Positions 17,171-26,470 are shown, counted from the first letter of the stretch. The stretch is 64,000 nucleotides of DNA from Frondihabitans sp. PhB188 (GCF_003752365.1 NZ_RJUO01000001.1:930001-994000), one strand, 5' to 3'. Notes: generated by a model from the sequence alone, not told the origin. Numbers and translations are program-made.

Positions 17171-17460
17171 GCCCGCCGAACCGGGCCGCCCACCCCGCCG
17201 GATCGGCACGAACCCGCCGGAAGATCGGCGGGTACGAGCCGAAACGGCGGGGCCACGCGTAACCGCGATACCGTCCGCCGCGCACCCGGCACACCCCCGC
17301 CAGACCGGCCCGGCCCCGCGGGAGCGGCTCGGCCCCGCCAGACCGGCACGGCCCCATCGAAACGGCTCCGCCCCGCCGAACCGGGCCGCGCGCCCCGCCG
17401 AACCGGCACGAACCCGCCGAAGGTTCGGCGGGTACGAACCGAAACGGCGGGGCCACACGC
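17171..17460. repeat. GC-rich intergenic repeats: 88-bp direct repeat at 200-bp spacing and a 19-bp array
   Basis: The 427-bp gap between the GH29 and FadR genes holds no supported gene. About 88 bp at 17171-17258 recur at 17371-17460, exactly 200 bp later with few differences. Each copy includes a hairpin; in copy 2 it is ACCCGCCGAA-gg-TTCGGCGGGT. Between and into copy 2 runs a 19-bp array close to GCCCCGCCAGACCGGCACG, with units starting at 17294, 17313, 17332, 17351, 17370 and 17392. The hairpins could terminate the GH29 transcript. Confidence 0.85.
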
Positions 17461-17542
17461 CAGCACCGCCTCAGCCCCCGCGCAACCGGCACGGGCCCGC
17501 ACGGCCGGACGGCTGAACGGCGCCACCCGCCCCGCAGCAAAG

Positions 17543-17556
17543 GTCGGATGTATGGT
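17543..17556. promoter_or_regulatory. FadR-gene promoter with candidate operator half, site 3
   Basis: TATGGT (17551-17556) stands 6 nt before the ATG at 17563, a leaderless arrangement. The overlapping GTCGGATGTATGG shares the GGATGT half of the 26471-26489 palindrome, which would allow autorepression. Confidence 0.45.
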
Positions 17557-17562
17557 GACTCC

Positions 17563-18237
17563 ATGGCAGTGACAGACGAGGCGATCTCGAAGATCCAGGC
17601 GATGATCGTCGCGGGCGACCTCAAGCCCGGCCAGCGCCTCCCTCCCGAGAAGGAGCTCAGCGAGAGCCTCGGCCTGTCGCGCAGCTCCCTCCGCGAGGCG
17701 GTCAAGGCCCTCGAGCTCATCCGGGTGCTCGACGTCCGCCGCGGCGACGGCACCTACGTGACCACGCTCGACCCCGGCCTGCTGCTCGAGGCGGTCTCGT
17801 TCGTCGTCGACATGCACCAGGACCACTCCCTCGTCGAGCTGTTCGAGGTGCGGCGCATCCTCGAGCCGGCCGCCGCGGCGCTGGCGGCGACGAGGCTCGA
17901 CGCCGACGCAATCGACGAGCTCCGCACCCTGGTCGACGAGGTCGACGAGACCACGACCGTCGAAGACCTGGTGGCGCACGACCTCGACTTCCACGCCCGG
18001 ATCATCCAGGCTGCCGGCAACGCCTACCTGTCGAGCATGCTCGAAGCCCTCAGCAGCCGCACCGTCCGCGCGCGCATCTGGCGCGGCCTCACCGAAGAGC
18101 GCTCCGTCAGCCGCACCCTCGACGAGCACCACGCCATCGTCGACGCCCTGGCCCGCCACGACGCCGACCTCGTGCGCGCGCTCGTGACCGTGCACGTCAG
18201 CGGCGTCGAGAACTGGCTCCGCCGCTCGCTCGAGTAG
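17563..18237 (+). CDS. GntR family (FadR subfamily) transcriptional regulator
   Basis: 224 residues from ATG at 17563 (6 nt after a TATGGT -10; an ATG five codons earlier would lie inside the promoter). The N-terminal winged helix is typical: GDLKPGQRLPPEKELSESLG then SRSSLREAVKALE (about residues 15-60). The all-alpha FCD domain carries the metal-site pattern (DLDFHARIIQAAGN; HHAIVDALARHD; VTVHVSGVENW). FCD regulators sense small organic acids. Its position beside the fucose genes suggests it responds to a pathway intermediate such as fuconate (inference). It converges on the lactonase gene. Confidence 0.88.
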   Translation: MAVTDEAISKIQAMIVAGDLKPGQRLPPEKELSESLGLSRSSLREAVKALELIRVLDVRRGDGTYVTTLDPGLLLEAVSFVVDMHQDHSLVELFEVRRILEPAAAALAATRLDADAIDELRTLVDEVDETTTVEDLVAHDLDFHARIIQAAGNAYLSSMLEALSSRTVRARIWRGLTEERSVSRTLDEHHAIVDALARHDADLVRALVTVHVSGVENWLRRSLE

Positions 18238-18314
18238 TCCGGCCGCCCTCGACCACCGGGCGCAGGAACTAGCCGGACCGTCAGAGGCCACCGCCCGAGC
18301 CCGGCCCGACGCCG

Positions 18315-19133
18315 TCAGGCGGGCACGCCGACGTGATAGACGCGCGACGCCGTGCCCGACTCGAGCGCCTCGCGCTCGTCGGACGCCAGCGCCGCCAGCA
18401 CGGCCCTGCCCCGTGCCGCCGTGTCGGCGTACGTCCCGGCCGTCAGCGACACCGGCCAGTCGCCGCCCCACATCAGGCGGTCGGCGCCGAAGGCCTCCAG
18501 GGCCACGTCGGCGGCCTCCCGCGTGTGCTGCCCCAGGCCGGAGATCTTGGCGAAGACGTTCGGCCGTCGGGCGAGGTCTGCCACCGCCGCGCGCCACGAC
18601 GGAGTAGGCGACTCCGGCTTGCCCAGGTGGTCCACCACGATCTGGAGCGACGGCATGGCGTCGGCGAGGCGCGTCAGCGCCGGCCACAGGCGCGGCCAGG
18701 CGTCGGGCACGTCCAGGGGCAGCCGGTGCGCCGCGAGCAGCCGGAGCGTCTCGCGCACCGGCGCCCGGTCGAGCACGTCGTCTCGGGGATCGTCGTGGAT
18801 CAGCTGGCGAATGCCGACGATCGGCTCGCCGAGGAGCCTCCAGCCGTCGAGCCGCCGCTCTGCCTCGCCCGGCGACTCCAGCGGGACCCAGGCCACCACT
18901 CCCAGCGCCCAGGCGTCGGCCGCGGCGGAGGATCGTGCCACCCGCAGCAGCTCCAGCGTGTCGCGGTCGGTGTCGGCCGCCTGCACGAGGACCGCGCCGG
19001 TCACGTCGCCCGAAGCGAGAGCGGCCGACGCGTCGTCCGGCCCGAACGACGCGTGGACGGGCCCGAGAGCGGGGGTGTTCCACGCGTAGTCGCCCGAGGC
19101 GAGGCTCCACAGGTGCAGGTGCGCATCGATCAT
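18315..19133 (-). CDS. Amidohydrolase-family lactonase, probable L-fuconolactonase
   Basis: 272 residues from ATG at 19133. The start MIDAHLHLW is the metal-binding opening of the amidohydrolase_2 group; IVVDHLGKPE, KISGL and LMWGGDWPVS are further landmarks of sugar lactonases. The expected reaction is opening of L-fuconolactone to L-fuconate. It is the last gene of the minus-strand fucose operon, beginning 2 nt after the stop of the aldo/keto reductase that would supply the lactone. The specific substrate is inferred from context; related enzymes act on rhamnono- or galactonolactones. Confidence 0.82.
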   Translation of the reverse strand: MIDAHLHLWSLASGDYAWNTPALGPVHASFGPDDASAALASGDVTGAVLVQAADTDRDTLELLRVARSSAAADAWALGVVAWVPLESPGEAERRLDGWRLLGEPIVGIRQLIHDDPRDDVLDRAPVRETLRLLAAHRLPLDVPDAWPRLWPALTRLADAMPSLQIVVDHLGKPESPTPSWRAAVADLARRPNVFAKISGLGQHTREAADVALEAFGADRLMWGGDWPVSLTAGTYADTAARGRAVLAALASDEREALESGTASRVYHVGVPA

Positions 19134-19135
19134 CG

Positions 19136-20122
19136 TCACGGAATGAGGCCGCGATCCTGCAGGTCTCTCCAGAGCGCGTCGGGCACCTCGGTCGTGAAGC
19201 GTGCGACGTTCTCGGCGATCTGCTCCGCCGTGCGCGCGCCGATCACGACGCTTGTCACGGCCTCGTGCCGCAACGGGTACTGCAGGGCCGCCGCGGGCAG
19301 CTCGACCCCGTGGCCCCAGCAGACCTCGGCGAGGGTGCGCAGGCGGTCGAGGACGAGCTCGGGCATCTCGCCGTACTCGTAGGGCAGGTCGCCGCGCGGC
19401 ACCGGCGACGACAGCGCGCCGGAGTTGTAGACGCCCACGGCCACCACCTCGACGCCGGCGGCAACGCATTCCGGCAGGAGATCACGGAGCGCGGGCTGCT
19501 CGAGCAGCGTGTACCGGCCGGCGAGCATGACGACGTCGACGAGCCCGGTCGCGACGGCCGCACGGAGGGCATCGACCGACTTGGAGCCGACGCCGACCGC
19601 CCGCACGATGCCTTCGGCCCGGAGCGCGGCCATCGCCGGAAGCGCCGTCTCAAGCGACGACTCGAGCCCGTGCTCCTCGGGATCGTGGAGGTAGAGCGCG
19701 TCGACACGGTCGTGGCCGAGCCGCTCGAGGCTCTCTGCGAGCGAGGTGCGGATCCCGGCGTCGGAGGCGTCCCAGACCCGGGCCACATCGGCGGCGACGG
19801 CGAAGCCCATGTCGTCCCGCCGGTGCGCGGTGGACGGCGAGGGCCGCAGCAGCCTCCCGACCTTCGTCGACAGGAAGTACTCGTCGCGCGGCCGCCCGGC
19901 GAGGGCGGCGCCCAAGCGGCGCTCCGACAGCCCGAGGCCGTAGTGCGGCGCCGTGTCGAAGAGCCGCACTCCGGCGTCCCAGGCGGCGTCGACCGCCGCC
20001 CGGGCGTCGGCGGGGTCGAGCTCGGCGAACAGGTTGCCCTGGGCGGCGGCGCCGAAGCCGAGCCGTGGGAGGCCGAGCCGCGATCGGCCGACGCCGAGCA
20101 CGGCCGGCGCAACCGCTGTCAC
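19136..20122 (-). CDS. Aldo/keto reductase, probable L-fucose dehydrogenase
   Basis: 328 residues from GTG at 20122; the GTG overlaps the TGA of the mutarotase gene (GTGA). AKR landmarks: FDTAPHYGLGLSERRLG with the catalytic Tyr, LSTKVGRLL with Lys, and DALYLHDPEE. The subfamily resembles D-threo-aldose 1-dehydrogenases, which oxidise L-fucose or D-arabinose to the lactone with NAD(P)+. Its place between a fucose-type mutarotase and a lactonase supports that role. The exact cofactor is not readable. Confidence 0.82.
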   Translation of the reverse strand: MTAVAPAVLGVGRSRLGLPRLGFGAAAQGNLFAELDPADARAAVDAAWDAGVRLFDTAPHYGLGLSERRLGAALAGRPRDEYFLSTKVGRLLRPSPSTAHRRDDMGFAVAADVARVWDASDAGIRTSLAESLERLGHDRVDALYLHDPEEHGLESSLETALPAMAALRAEGIVRAVGVGSKSVDALRAAVATGLVDVVMLAGRYTLLEQPALRDLLPECVAAGVEVVAVGVYNSGALSSPVPRGDLPYEYGEMPELVLDRLRTLAEVCWGHGVELPAAALQYPLRHEAVTSVVIGARTAEQIAENVARFTTEVPDALWRDLQDRGLIP

Positions 20123-20460
20123 TGGCCGACCTCGATCGGCACCGTCTCGGGCAGAGTCCAGACCAGCGGGATCCCGGAGTCGTCGCCCGTGTAGTCGTCC
20201 TCCACCTCGAGCAGCTCGGCCATCTGGGCCTGCCACTCGGCGTTGACGGGGTCGTCCGCGAGTACGAGCCGCATGGCGCGGTAGTCGTCGACCTCGACGA
20301 GGTGGAACAGCTCGCGGCCGCTCCGCCAGATGCTCCAGGCCGTGACGCCGGCGGCGCGCAGTCTCGGATCGAGCGCGTCGGGGATCGCCGCGTGGATGCG
20401 GTCGTAGTCGGGCTCCCGGCCCGGCTTCAGCCGGGTGTGGAGGGCGATCCGCTCCGTCAC
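20119..20460 (-). CDS. L-rhamnose/L-fucose mutarotase family protein
   Basis: 113 residues from GTG at 20460, overlapping the upstream GH29 stop (GTGA) and in turn overlapped by the next gene. The RhaM-like fold is recognisable from RIALHTRLKPGREPDYDRIHAAIP, the SIWRSGRELFHLVEVDDY segment and the closing W. Such enzymes interconvert alpha and beta anomers of 6-deoxy sugars. Here it would supply the anomer used by the sugar dehydrogenase encoded next. Fucose rather than rhamnose is inferred from the neighbours. Confidence 0.85.
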   Translation of the reverse strand: MTERIALHTRLKPGREPDYDRIHAAIPDALDPRLRAAGVTAWSIWRSGRELFHLVEVDDYRAMRLVLADDPVNAEWQAQMAELLEVEDDYTGDDSGIPLVWTLPETVPIEVGQ

Positions 20461-21794
20461 CGGGCGCCCTCCCTGAGGAAGATCTCGACCACCGGGATCG
20501 CCACGTCGGGCCGGACGACCGGCAGCTGCAGGGTGAGAGTCCCGGCGGGCTGGCCGCCCATGCCGGTCGTCAGGGCCGGCGTGCTCGGGTCGATCTCGCG
20601 GAAGCTCAGCTCGGATGCGTCGTTGAGGAGCTGCGCGTACTCGACCTTGCCGGCGAGGCCGGGCAGGTGGATGTGCTCGAACGGCCAGGAGAAGAGGTGC
20701 AGGTAGAGGCGGTCGCCGCGCTGCGTGTATCGGGCGTCGACCGGGGCCTCGAAAGCCGAGGCGCCGGCGCCGTGGATCGAGCGGTCATGGCGGCGCATCC
20801 ACTCGGCGAAGGCGTCGAGCGCGTGCGTGGCGACGGCGTCGAGCTCGCCGCGAGCGGTCGGGCCGACGTTCAGCAGCATGTTGCCGTTCTTGGAGACGCC
20901 GTCGATGAGCATGCGGATCATCAGCTCGGGCGCCTTGTGGTTGTGGTTGTCGCGGAAGTAGCCCCAGCTGCCGTTGATCGTCTGGCAGGCCTCCCACGGA
21001 ACCTCGACGCCGTCGACCGTCATCGGCTCCGAGGGCTGGTACTGCTCGGGCGTGACGATGTCGCCGGGGATCGCCAGGCGGTCGTTGACCACGATGCCGG
21101 GCTGGAGCTCGCGCGTCAGCGCGAGGAGCTCCTGCGATCCCCAGTCGTCTTTGCCCTTGCCGCCCCACACCGGGTGGTGGTGCTCGACCTCGTACGAGAA
21201 GTCGTAGAAGAGGTAGTCGATGCGGCCGTAGTCCGTGAGGAGCTCGCGCACCTGGCCGTGGAGGTACTCGCGGTACTTCGCCATGTCGCGCCCCTCTTGC
21301 AGGCGGGCGATCTCGTCGGGCGAGTCGTCCCGGCGCGGGTGGCGGCCGTCGATGGTGAAGTCGGGGTGGTGCCAGTCGAGAAGCGAGTGGTAGAAGCCGA
21401 CGCGGAGGCCCTCGGCGCGGACGGCGTCGACGAATTCGCGGACCAGGTCGCGGCCGGCCGGGGTGTTGGTGGCCTTGTAGTCGGTGAGACGGGTGTCCCA
21501 GAGGCAGAAGCCCTCGTGGTGCTTCGTCGTCAGGACCACGTACTTCATGCCGGCGGCCTTGGCGGCGCGGGCCCAGGCACGCGGGTCGTAGAGGTCGGGA
21601 TCGAAGTACTTGGCGTACTTCTCGTACTGCTCGGTCGGGATCTTCTCGTAGTTCATCACCCACTCGTGGCGGGCGGGCAGGGCATAGAGGCCCCAGTGCA
21701 CGAACATGCCGAATCGGTCGTGGACGAACCAGGGCGCGATGCCCTCGGGTGCCGTGTCGACGTCGGTGTCGGTCGGTGTGAGCGTGGTGGTCAT
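20457..21794 (-). CDS. Alpha-L-fucosidase, GH29 (second copy)
   Basis: 445 residues from ATG at 21794, eight bases after GGAAAGG; five extra upstream codons are unlikely. GH29 landmarks: HDRFGMFVHWGLYALPARHEWV, YVVLTTKHHEGFCLWDT, and YLFYDFSY with probable nucleophile Asp198. The C-terminal beta domain is present. No signal peptide is visible. It is co-transcribed with the importer genes upstream and the oxidative pathway genes downstream, so it probably trims fucose from imported oligosaccharides inside the cell. Confidence 0.92.
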   Translation of the reverse strand: MTTTLTPTDTDVDTAPEGIAPWFVHDRFGMFVHWGLYALPARHEWVMNYEKIPTEQYEKYAKYFDPDLYDPRAWARAAKAAGMKYVVLTTKHHEGFCLWDTRLTDYKATNTPAGRDLVREFVDAVRAEGLRVGFYHSLLDWHHPDFTIDGRHPRRDDSPDEIARLQEGRDMAKYREYLHGQVRELLTDYGRIDYLFYDFSYEVEHHHPVWGGKGKDDWGSQELLALTRELQPGIVVNDRLAIPGDIVTPEQYQPSEPMTVDGVEVPWEACQTINGSWGYFRDNHNHKAPELMIRMLIDGVSKNGNMLLNVGPTARGELDAVATHALDAFAEWMRRHDRSIHGAGASAFEAPVDARYTQRGDRLYLHLFSWPFEHIHLPGLAGKVEYAQLLNDASELSFREIDPSTPALTTGMGGQPAGTLTLQLPVVRPDVAIPVVEIFLREGAR

Positions 21795-21816
21795 GCGAAG
21801 CCTTTCCAATTGGGGG

Positions 21817-22704
21817 TCAGCGGCCGCCGAGGCCGCTGGTGACGATGCCCTTGACGAGGTGGCGCTGGAGGACGATCAGGAGGGCGACGGTCGGGATCAT
21901 CGAGATCACGCTGGCCGCCATGACGAGGTTCCACTGGCTGCCCTGCTGGCCGAAGAACTGCTGGAGGCCGAGCGGGATCGTGCCGTGCGCGTTGACGTCG
22001 TTGACGACGATCAGCGGCCAGAGGAACGAGTTCCAGTACGAGATGAACGAGAAGACGGCGAGCACCGCGAGGGTGGGGCGGGCCAGCGGCAGCATCACGA
22101 AGAAGAACGTGCGGATCGTGCCGGCGCCGTCGACGCGGGCGGCGTCGTCGAGCTCCTGCGGCACGGTCAGGAAGAACTGCCTGAGCAGGAACGCGCCCAG
22201 CGCCGTGAACGCCCACGGGATGATGAGCGCTTGGAAGGTGTCGACCCACCCGAAGCCCTGCATCATGACGTACATCGGGATGACCAGGACATCCTGCGGG
22301 ATCATCAGCGTGGCGAGGAACAGGATGAACACGGTGTTGCGCCCGCGCCAGCGGAGCCGCGAGAAGGCGTAGCCGCTCAGCACCGAGACGGCCATGTTGA
22401 TGATCGTGCCGGCCGCGGCGACGAGGATCCCGTTGATCAGGAAGCGGGCGAACGGCAGGTAGGTGAACGCCTCGACGTAGTTCTGCCAGCGCAGCTCGGA
22501 GCCCCACAGGGTCGGCGGAGTCGTGAACGTCTCGGAGGCTGGCTTGAGCGAGGTCGCCACCATGTAGATGAGCGGCGAGATGAAGGCCAGGGCGATCAGG
22601 CACAGGATCGCGTACCCGATGCCGCTCCTGACCCGGTCGCGCGTCGCGCGATGCACGACCCGTTTCGGTGCCGGGCGGACCCGGCCGATCGTTCCGCTAC
22701 TCAT
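21817..22704 (-). CDS. Carbohydrate ABC transporter permease (MalG type)
   Basis: 295 residues from ATG at 22704, which overlaps the end of the MalF-type permease gene by 8 nt. Six membrane segments are expected; the EAA loop is visible as ELDDAARVDGAGTIRTFFFVMLPLARP. It forms the importer channel with the upstream permease and the solute-binding protein. No ATPase gene lies in the operon. Many actinobacteria use a shared MsiK-type ATPase, which would have to be encoded elsewhere. Confidence 0.93.
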   Translation of the reverse strand: MSSGTIGRVRPAPKRVVHRATRDRVRSGIGYAILCLIALAFISPLIYMVATSLKPASETFTTPPTLWGSELRWQNYVEAFTYLPFARFLINGILVAAAGTIINMAVSVLSGYAFSRLRWRGRNTVFILFLATLMIPQDVLVIPMYVMMQGFGWVDTFQALIIPWAFTALGAFLLRQFFLTVPQELDDAARVDGAGTIRTFFFVMLPLARPTLAVLAVFSFISYWNSFLWPLIVVNDVNAHGTIPLGLQQFFGQQGSQWNLVMAASVISMIPTVALLIVLQRHLVKGIVTSGLGGR

Positions 22705-23650
22705 AGTGCACCCACTTCTTCTGGCCGATGAACTGCACGGCGGTGACACCGAGGATGATGATGAAGAGCACCCAGGCGCCGGCTGACGCGAGGCCGAGCT
22801 GCTGGTACTGGAAGCCCTGGTTGTAGATGAACTGGACGAGCGTCAGGGTCGACGACCCCGGCCCGCCCTTCGTCAGGATGAACGGCTGGATGAAGACCTG
22901 GAACGACGTGATGAGTGTCATCATCGTGGCGAAGAACACCGACGGCGAGATCATCGGGAACTTGACGCTCCAGAAGGTGCGCCAGGCGCCCGCGCCGTCG
23001 AGCTCGGCCGCTTCGACGAGGTTCTCGGGCACGGAGTCGAGGGCGGCTGAGAAGATCAGCATGTTGTAGCCGAAGCCCTGCCAGACGCTCATCATGACGA
23101 CGGCGATCATCGCCCAGCTGGTGCTGGCCAGGAAGTTCGGCGCGTGGAACCCGAACAGCGTCTGCACCGACGCGTCGATGGCCCCGCCGGGCTGGTAGAG
23201 CATGCGCCAGACGACGACGTTGGCGACGATCGGCGTCACGGTCGGGATGAAGAACAGCACCCGGAAGACGTGGCGGTTGCGGATCTTGGGCGTCAGCCAC
23301 GCAGCGAGGCCGAGCGACACGATCAGGTTCAGCGGGATGTACAGCACCGTGAACAGGAGCGTGTTGAGAAGGGCCGTCCGGAAGATCGGGTCGCCCAGCA
23401 GCTTCGAGTAGTTGTCGAAGCCGATGAACTGCTTGTCGCCGAGGAGCGGCCAGTTATTCAGGCTGATCACCATCGACGCCACGATCGGCACCAGGGTGAA
23501 GACCGCGAGGCCGATCACGTGCGGGCTGGCGAAGGCGAGACCCCACCAGGATCTCCTCCCCCGTGCAGCTCCGGGGGTCTCGCGGGGATCCTCGGCCGTG
23601 ACGGCCGCGATGGCCGGCGTGGTCGGAGGTGCGACGGATGTCGTTGTCAT
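22697..23650 (-). CDS. Carbohydrate ABC transporter permease (MalF type)
   Basis: 317 residues from ATG at 23650. A cytoplasmic N-terminus with a Pro/Thr-rich lead and the RRSWWGLAFASPHVIGL opening is followed by six membrane segments and the EAA loop NLVEAAELDGAGAWRTFWSV. It pairs with the MalG-type permease that overlaps its end. The upstream spacer carries a direct repeat and a strong hairpin that may lower its expression relative to the binding protein. Confidence 0.93.
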   Translation of the reverse strand: MTTTSVAPPTTPAIAAVTAEDPRETPGAARGRRSWWGLAFASPHVIGLAVFTLVPIVASMVISLNNWPLLGDKQFIGFDNYSKLLGDPIFRTALLNTLLFTVLYIPLNLIVSLGLAAWLTPKIRNRHVFRVLFFIPTVTPIVANVVVWRMLYQPGGAIDASVQTLFGFHAPNFLASTSWAMIAVVMMSVWQGFGYNMLIFSAALDSVPENLVEAAELDGAGAWRTFWSVKFPMISPSVFFATMMTLITSFQVFIQPFILTKGGPGSSTLTLVQFIYNQGFQYQQLGLASAGAWVLFIIILGVTAVQFIGQKKWVHYE

Positions 23651-23668
23651 GGGTGTGGGTGCCTCCCT

Positions 23669-23732
23669 GTTGCGGACCTCGAAGGGCGCAGTTGCGGACC
23701 TCGAAGGGCGGGCCGCGGTGTGCGGCCCGCCC
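23669..23732 (-). terminator. Direct repeat and stable hairpin between binding protein and permease genes
   Basis: A 20-bp direct repeat, GTTGCGGACCTCGAAGGGCG, occurs at 23669-23688 and 23691-23710. It abuts a perfect 11-bp stem, GGGCGGGCCGC / GCGGCCCGCCC with a 5-nt loop (23706-23732), just after the binding-protein stop. This is a likely partial terminator or mRNA-stabilising structure. Confidence 0.6.
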
Positions 23733-23738
23733 GATGCA

Positions 23739-24968
23739 CTACTGGGGCAGCTGCCCGGCGATGTCCGACAGCACCTTCGCGCCGCTCTCCTGGCCGTTGA
23801 CGGCCTGGATGGCGTACTGCGTGAAGAGCTGGCTCAGCTGGTCGCTGTTCTTGTTGCCCGGCAGAGGCACGGCGCCCTTGAGCGCTACGGCGAACGTCTC
23901 GTCGGCGCCCTCGATCTTGGCGTTGTCGAACCAGTCCTGCTGCACCGAGGTGCGGCTGGGGAACGCGCGGCCCTCGGCGGCGAGCCCGCCGAGCACCTTG
24001 GCGCTCGTCATGGAGACGATCGCCTTGTAGGCCTGGTCGGGGTACTTGCACTCCTTCGAGATGCCGAAGCCGGATCCGGCCGAGTACGTCGTCTCGGTCG
24101 TGTCGCCGACGGGGAGCGTCGTGACGCCGAGGTCGAACTTCGCCTTCTCCTTCTGCGTGATCAGCGACCACGGGCCGTCGGTGTACGCGGCGACCTGGCC
24201 GTTGACGAACGCGTTGCCGTCGGCGGACGCGTCGCTGGACGCCTCGGTCGAGTAGCCCTTCTTCACGAGGGTGGCCATCCAGTCGAGGCCGGCCGCGAAC
24301 TTGGCGTTCGTCGGGTCGAGGGTGCCGTCGCTCGTGACGACGCGGCCGCCGTTGTAGGCGAGGATCAGCGACTCGAGCGGGATGTCGCCGACGTTCGGTG
24401 CGAAGAGCGTCTTGCCCTTGGCCTTGAGAGCGGCGCCCGCCGCCTCGAAGTCGGCGGTGGTCCAACCCGGCTTCGGCTCGGCGACACCGGCCGCCTTGAA
24501 CATGTCGCGGTTGTAGAACATCAGGAAGGGGCCGGTGTCGTACGGCAGGGCGTAGAGCTTGCCGTCGACCTTCATGCCGGTGAGAGCCGTCTGGTCGAAC
24601 TCCGACAGGTCGGTGCTGTTCTTCTTCACGAGCGAGTCGAGGTCGACGAGCTGCGAGGTGTAGTTGGCGGCGCGGAGGCTCTGCAGCGTGACGATGCACG
24701 GCGCGCTCGACGACGACAGCTGCGTCTGGAGCTTGGTCCAGTAGTCGGCGAACGGGGCGCCCTGGATGGTCACCTTGAGGCCGTCCTGGTCGGCGTCGGC
24801 CGCGTCGGCGACCTTCTGCCAGGCGGCCTGGTCGGCGTTGCCGGAGATCCACATGCCCCAGGTGAGGGCGTCGGCGGACTGTCCGCCGGCGGATGTGGAG
24901 CCGGAGCAGGCGGCCAGCGCGAGTGTCATCGCGATGGCGGCTCCGGCGAGGAGAGGGCGGCGTTTCAT
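23739..24968 (-). CDS. ABC transporter substrate-binding lipoprotein, family 1
   Basis: 409 residues from ATG at 24968 (the ATG four codons earlier is less likely because MKRR starts a normal signal peptide). The lipobox LAAC puts the lipid-anchored Cys at about residue 21. The mature protein has the family 1 sugar-binding look (LTWGMWISGNADQAAW; KLYALPYDTGPFLMFYNRDMFKAAGV; VAAYTDGPWSL). It would capture fucose-containing oligosaccharides or fucose at the cell surface and deliver them to the two permeases encoded downstream. Confidence 0.92.
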   Translation of the reverse strand: MKRRPLLAGAAIAMTLALAACSGSTSAGGQSADALTWGMWISGNADQAAWQKVADAADADQDGLKVTIQGAPFADYWTKLQTQLSSSSAPCIVTLQSLRAANYTSQLVDLDSLVKKNSTDLSEFDQTALTGMKVDGKLYALPYDTGPFLMFYNRDMFKAAGVAEPKPGWTTADFEAAGAALKAKGKTLFAPNVGDIPLESLILAYNGGRVVTSDGTLDPTNAKFAAGLDWMATLVKKGYSTEASSDASADGNAFVNGQVAAYTDGPWSLITQKEKAKFDLGVTTLPVGDTTETTYSAGSGFGISKECKYPDQAYKAIVSMTSAKVLGGLAAEGRAFPSRTSVQQDWFDNAKIEGADETFAVALKGAVPLPGNKNSDQLSQLFTQYAIQAVNGQESGAKVLSDIAGQLPQ

Positions 24969-25052
24969 GACTGGCTCCACTTCGTTGTGAGGGTGTCGGT
25001 GCTGTGTTCAGTTCAGGAATGTTGCCGAGTTGAGGTCAGCGTCATCGAAGGC

Positions 25053-26381
25053 TCAGCGGGAGGCGACGGCGACCGGCTCGCCGATCTCCCGCCACACCGA
25101 GCCGTGCGGATACGAGTAGGCCTGAGCCGACTCGGGCAGCATGTCGGCGCCCGCGCCGGGAGCCGTCGGAGCGACGTAGTTGCCGTCGCGCATCACGACC
25201 GGCGTCGCGAAGTGCTCGTGCAGGTGGTCGACGAACTCGATCCGGCGGTCGTCGAGCGAGCCCGAGACGGCGACGAAGTCGAACATCGAGAGGTGCTGCA
25301 CGGCCTCGCACAGCCCGACGCCGCCGGCGTGCGGGCAGACCGGGATGCCGAACTTGGCGGCCAGCAGCAGGATCGCGACGTTCTCGTTCACCCCGGCCAC
25401 GCGGGTCGCGTCGATCTGGAGGTACGAGAGCGCCTTCGCCTGCAGGAGCTGCTTGAAGACGACGCGGTTGGCGATGTGCTCGCCGGTGGCCACCGGCACG
25501 GGGGCGATCCGGCGGGCGATCTCGGCGTGGCCGAGGATGTCGTCGGGGCTGGTCGGCTCCTCGACCCAGGCCAGGTCGAACTGAGCGAGCGCGCCGATCC
25601 ACTCGACGGCCTCGTCGACGTCCCAGCGCTGGTTCGCGTCGATCGCGATCCGGATGTCGGGGCCGACGGCCTCGCGGGCGAGCCCCAGACGTCTGATGTC
25701 CTCGTCGACGCTCGCACCGACCTTCAGCTTGATCTGGGTGAAGCCGTCGCGGACGGCCTCCTTGCTGAGGCGGACGAGCTTCTCGTCGGAGTACCCGAGC
25801 CACCCGGGAGTCGTGGTGTACCCGGGGTACCCGGACTCGAGGAGGAGGGACTCGCGTTCCCGCCGCCCGTCTCTCGAGGCGTTCAGGATCGCCAGGGCCT
25901 CGTCGCGGGTCAGCGCGTCGGAGAGGTAGCGGAAGTCGACGAGGTCGACGATCTGCTCGGGGGTCAGCCGGGCGAGCAGCTGCCAGAGCGGCAGGCCCGC
26001 GCGCTTGGCCTTCAAGTCCCAGAGGGCGTTGACGACGGCGCCGACCGCCATGTGCATCACGCCCTTCTCCGGGCCGAGCCAGCGGAGCTGCGAGTCGTGG
26101 ACGAGCTCGCGCCAGACCCCGCCCATGTCGGCGAGGAGCGCGTCGACGTCGCGGCCGACGAGGAACGGGGCGAGCGCCTTGTAGGCGGCGACCTCGACGT
26201 CGTTGCCGCGGCCGATGGTGAAGACGAAGCCGGAGCCGCTGAGGCCGTCGGCGTCGTCGGTGTGGATGACGACGTACGCGGCCGAGTAGTCGGGGTCGGC
26301 GTTCATGGCGTCGGATCCGTCGAGGTCACGCGATGTCGGGAAGCGGACGTCGCGGCTCTCGAGCGAAGTGATGCGGCTCAC
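25053..26381 (-). CDS. L-fuconate dehydratase (enolase superfamily)
   Basis: 442 residues from GTG at 26381, with AAAGGAG eight bases before it; the longer frame to 26468 lies in the promoter. Enolase-superfamily catalytic elements are visible in order: the IKLKVG lysine motif, [18 protein letters not shown] and ATGEHIANR as metal ligands, and CPHAGGVGL with the His. The opening [27 protein letters not shown] is characteristic of fuconate dehydratases. It converts L-fuconate to 2-keto-3-deoxy-L-fuconate. It is the first gene of the minus-strand fucose operon and divergent from the FAH/SDR pair. Confidence 0.92.
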   Translation of the reverse strand: MSRITSLESRDVRFPTSRDLDGSDAMNADPDYSAAYVVIHTDDADGLSGSGFVFTIGRGNDVEVAAYKALAPFLVGRDVDALLADMGGVWRELVHDSQLRWLGPEKGVMHMAVGAVVNALWDLKAKRAGLPLWQLLARLTPEQIVDLVDFRYLSDALTRDEALAILNASRDGRRERESLLLESGYPGYTTTPGWLGYSDEKLVRLSKEAVRDGFTQIKLKVGASVDEDIRRLGLAREAVGPDIRIAIDANQRWDVDEAVEWIGALAQFDLAWVEEPTSPDDILGHAEIARRIAPVPVATGEHIANRVVFKQLLQAKALSYLQIDATRVAGVNENVAILLLAAKFGIPVCPHAGGVGLCEAVQHLSMFDFVAVSGSLDDRRIEFVDHLHEHFATPVVMRDGNYVAPTAPGAGADMLPESAQAYSYPHGSVWREIGEPVAVASR

Positions 26382-26470
26382 CTGGACTCCTTTGACGAGG
26401 TGGGGGCACACCGCGGTGACGAGCACCGCGAGGTGGGGCACGGCATGCGGTGCCGTGATGTGCCGCAACT

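Noticed and set aside
17294-17410. 19-bp array considered as a CRISPR
   Set aside because: Units are contiguous without spacers, and no cas genes are present.
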